From Methanobacteriota archaeon (GTDB lineage: Archaea > Thermoplasmatota > Poseidoniia > Poseidoniales > Poseidoniaceae), in NCBI GenBank assembly GCA_018691345.1, contig JABGTJ010000039.1, positions 1 through 33,073 on the forward strand: DNA of 33,073 nt, read 5' to 3'. This document shows, piece after piece, positions 32,471-33,073 of the stretch. Position numbers and translations under genes: made by a program. The notes under the pieces were generated by a model. That model did no database searches, was not told where the DNA came from, and was given only the letters and a program-made list of their open reading frames with translations. Within the stretch, counting starts at the first letter, position 1. Every line of letters starts with the position of its first letter.

Positions 32471-33073
32471 TCAATCCCACTTTACATTCTCTTGGAACAT
32501 TTCGGTTGCAAGTTTCTTTGCCTTTACTCGTCGAGTATATTCGCCTCTGCTTGAAACTGTACACAGCATCAAACCCAGTATTCCGACGGGGGTTGCAAAG
32601 GGTATCAATCCTGATGCGTTCTCAACCGTGATGAAAGGGGGCAGATCGTTGGCATCAAAACCAGGAGACGAAATGAAGCGGACATCTAGCAAATCGAGGT
32701 CACAGTCGCACAAACTTACTGAAATTCTCTCAGGGAACAAGGCGCTTTGGAGCAACAGCCAATCGTATTCACTCACCGAAGCAGGGCGGGTCCCCCAGGC
32801 AGGAACGGATACTGAACCAGTTGCAGGCACATCGACCATATCAAAATCCACATGGAATATCGATGATTTGGGCTTTTCATCGACAACCATCATTGCTTCA
32901 AGCATCAGCATGTCAAGAAGTAACGAACGTCCAGCAAGCAAAATAAAACGCACAGTTTGTTGCTCTAACATGCCTTCATCGGTCGTTTGAGACCCTCCCC
33001 GATTCACCTGTGAAAAGATAACTTGATCCAAACGTAACTCCTGAAGTTCGGGGACAATGAGTTGCCACCGACC
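32471..33073 (-). CDS. Membrane-anchored protein of unknown function (5' part outside window)
   Basis: The frame enters from the right edge (GRWQLIVPEL...) and ends at the TGA at 32471-32473, so 200 C-terminal residues are visible. It is moderately acidic, with beta-rich segments (SSIFHVDFDMVDVP, RISVSLCDCDLDLLDVRFIS). One membrane segment lies near the C-terminus (ASGLIPFATPVGILGLMLC), followed by a short basic tail (RGEYTRRVKAKKLA). This looks like an outward-facing domain held by a C-terminal anchor. I do not recognise a family. It converges on the TerB-like gene with a two-base gap. Confidence 0.6.
   Translation of the reverse strand, partial: GRWQLIVPELQELRLDQVIFSQVNRGGSQTTDEGMLEQQTVRFILLAGRSLLLDMLMLEAMMVVDEKPKSSIFHVDFDMVDVPATGSVSVPAWGTRPASVSEYDWLLLQSALFPERISVSLCDCDLDLLDVRFISSPGFDANDLPPFITVENASGLIPFATPVGILGLMLCTVSSRGEYTRRVKAKKLATEMFQENVKWD

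Noticed and set aside
1..33073. CRISPR arrays, tRNA or rRNA genes, insertion sequences, integrase or attachment sites
   Set aside because: Read for on both strands; no spaced direct repeats, cloverleaf-like intergenic segments or transposase motifs were found. Cas4-like proteins alone do not make a CRISPR locus.

Overview
The window reads as a compact archaeal chromosome segment, most likely from a marine planktonic Thermoplasmatota lineage such as Marine Group II (Candidatus Poseidoniales). That placement is inferred from gene content and style, not from a marker alignment. Clearly archaeal genes are Rli1/ABCE1, ribosomal protein L10e (uL16), a multi-OB replication protein A with its associated protein, Hel308, the KEOPS subunit Cgi121, a geranylgeranyl reductase and an archaeal type IV pilin. 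They sit beside bacterial-type genes: a MutS1/MutL pair and a Tad-like secretion ATPase. Composition looks even throughout, with no insertion sequence, integrase, CRISPR array, tRNA or rRNA. No gene-free stretch exceeds 300 bases; the longest, about 190 bases, lies upstream of the RPA gene. Several convergent gene pairs touch or overlap.

Layout. (1) 1-4736, minus strand: L10e, two tandem hairpins, rli1, then two successive PD-(D/E)XK nucleases of the RecB/Cas4 type, the last cut by the window edge. (2) 4887-10896, plus strand: a membrane-anchored propeller-like protein, then overlapping mutS and mutL. (3) 10893-13899: aroA (minus) divergent from moaA (plus), which meets a type IV pilin gene (minus). 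(4) 13974-16112, minus: geranylgeranyl reductase and a polyprenyl diphosphate synthase. (5) 16195-19860: a HemC-like protein that has lost its active-site residues, a coiled-coil protein on the opposite strand, and a protein with three SAP-like repeats. (6) 19863-22786, minus: a small unknown protein followed by TadB-like, TadC-like and TadA-like genes. (7) 22847-25473, minus: RPA and its partner. (8) 25665-31763, minus: hel308, cgi121, tldD, tldE. (9) 31854-33073: a membrane protein with a TerB-like helical tail and the 3' part of a further membrane protein.

How the genes fit together. Much of the segment concerns genome maintenance: mismatch repair (MutS with a PCNA-type clamp motif, MutL with the endonuclease motif), single-strand DNA binding (RPA and partner), replication-fork helicase (Hel308), iron-sulfur nucleases, and perhaps the SAP protein. 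A second theme is the cell surface: isoprenoid lipids or quinones (polyprenyl synthase, reductase), a Tad-like pilus motor with a separately located pilin, and several anchored extracellular-looking proteins. The most unusual items are the catalytically dead-looking HemC paralogue, the PCNA-type motif in MutS, the paired Cas4-like nucleases in the rli1 operon, the unknown leader gene of the Tad operon and the triple-SAP protein.
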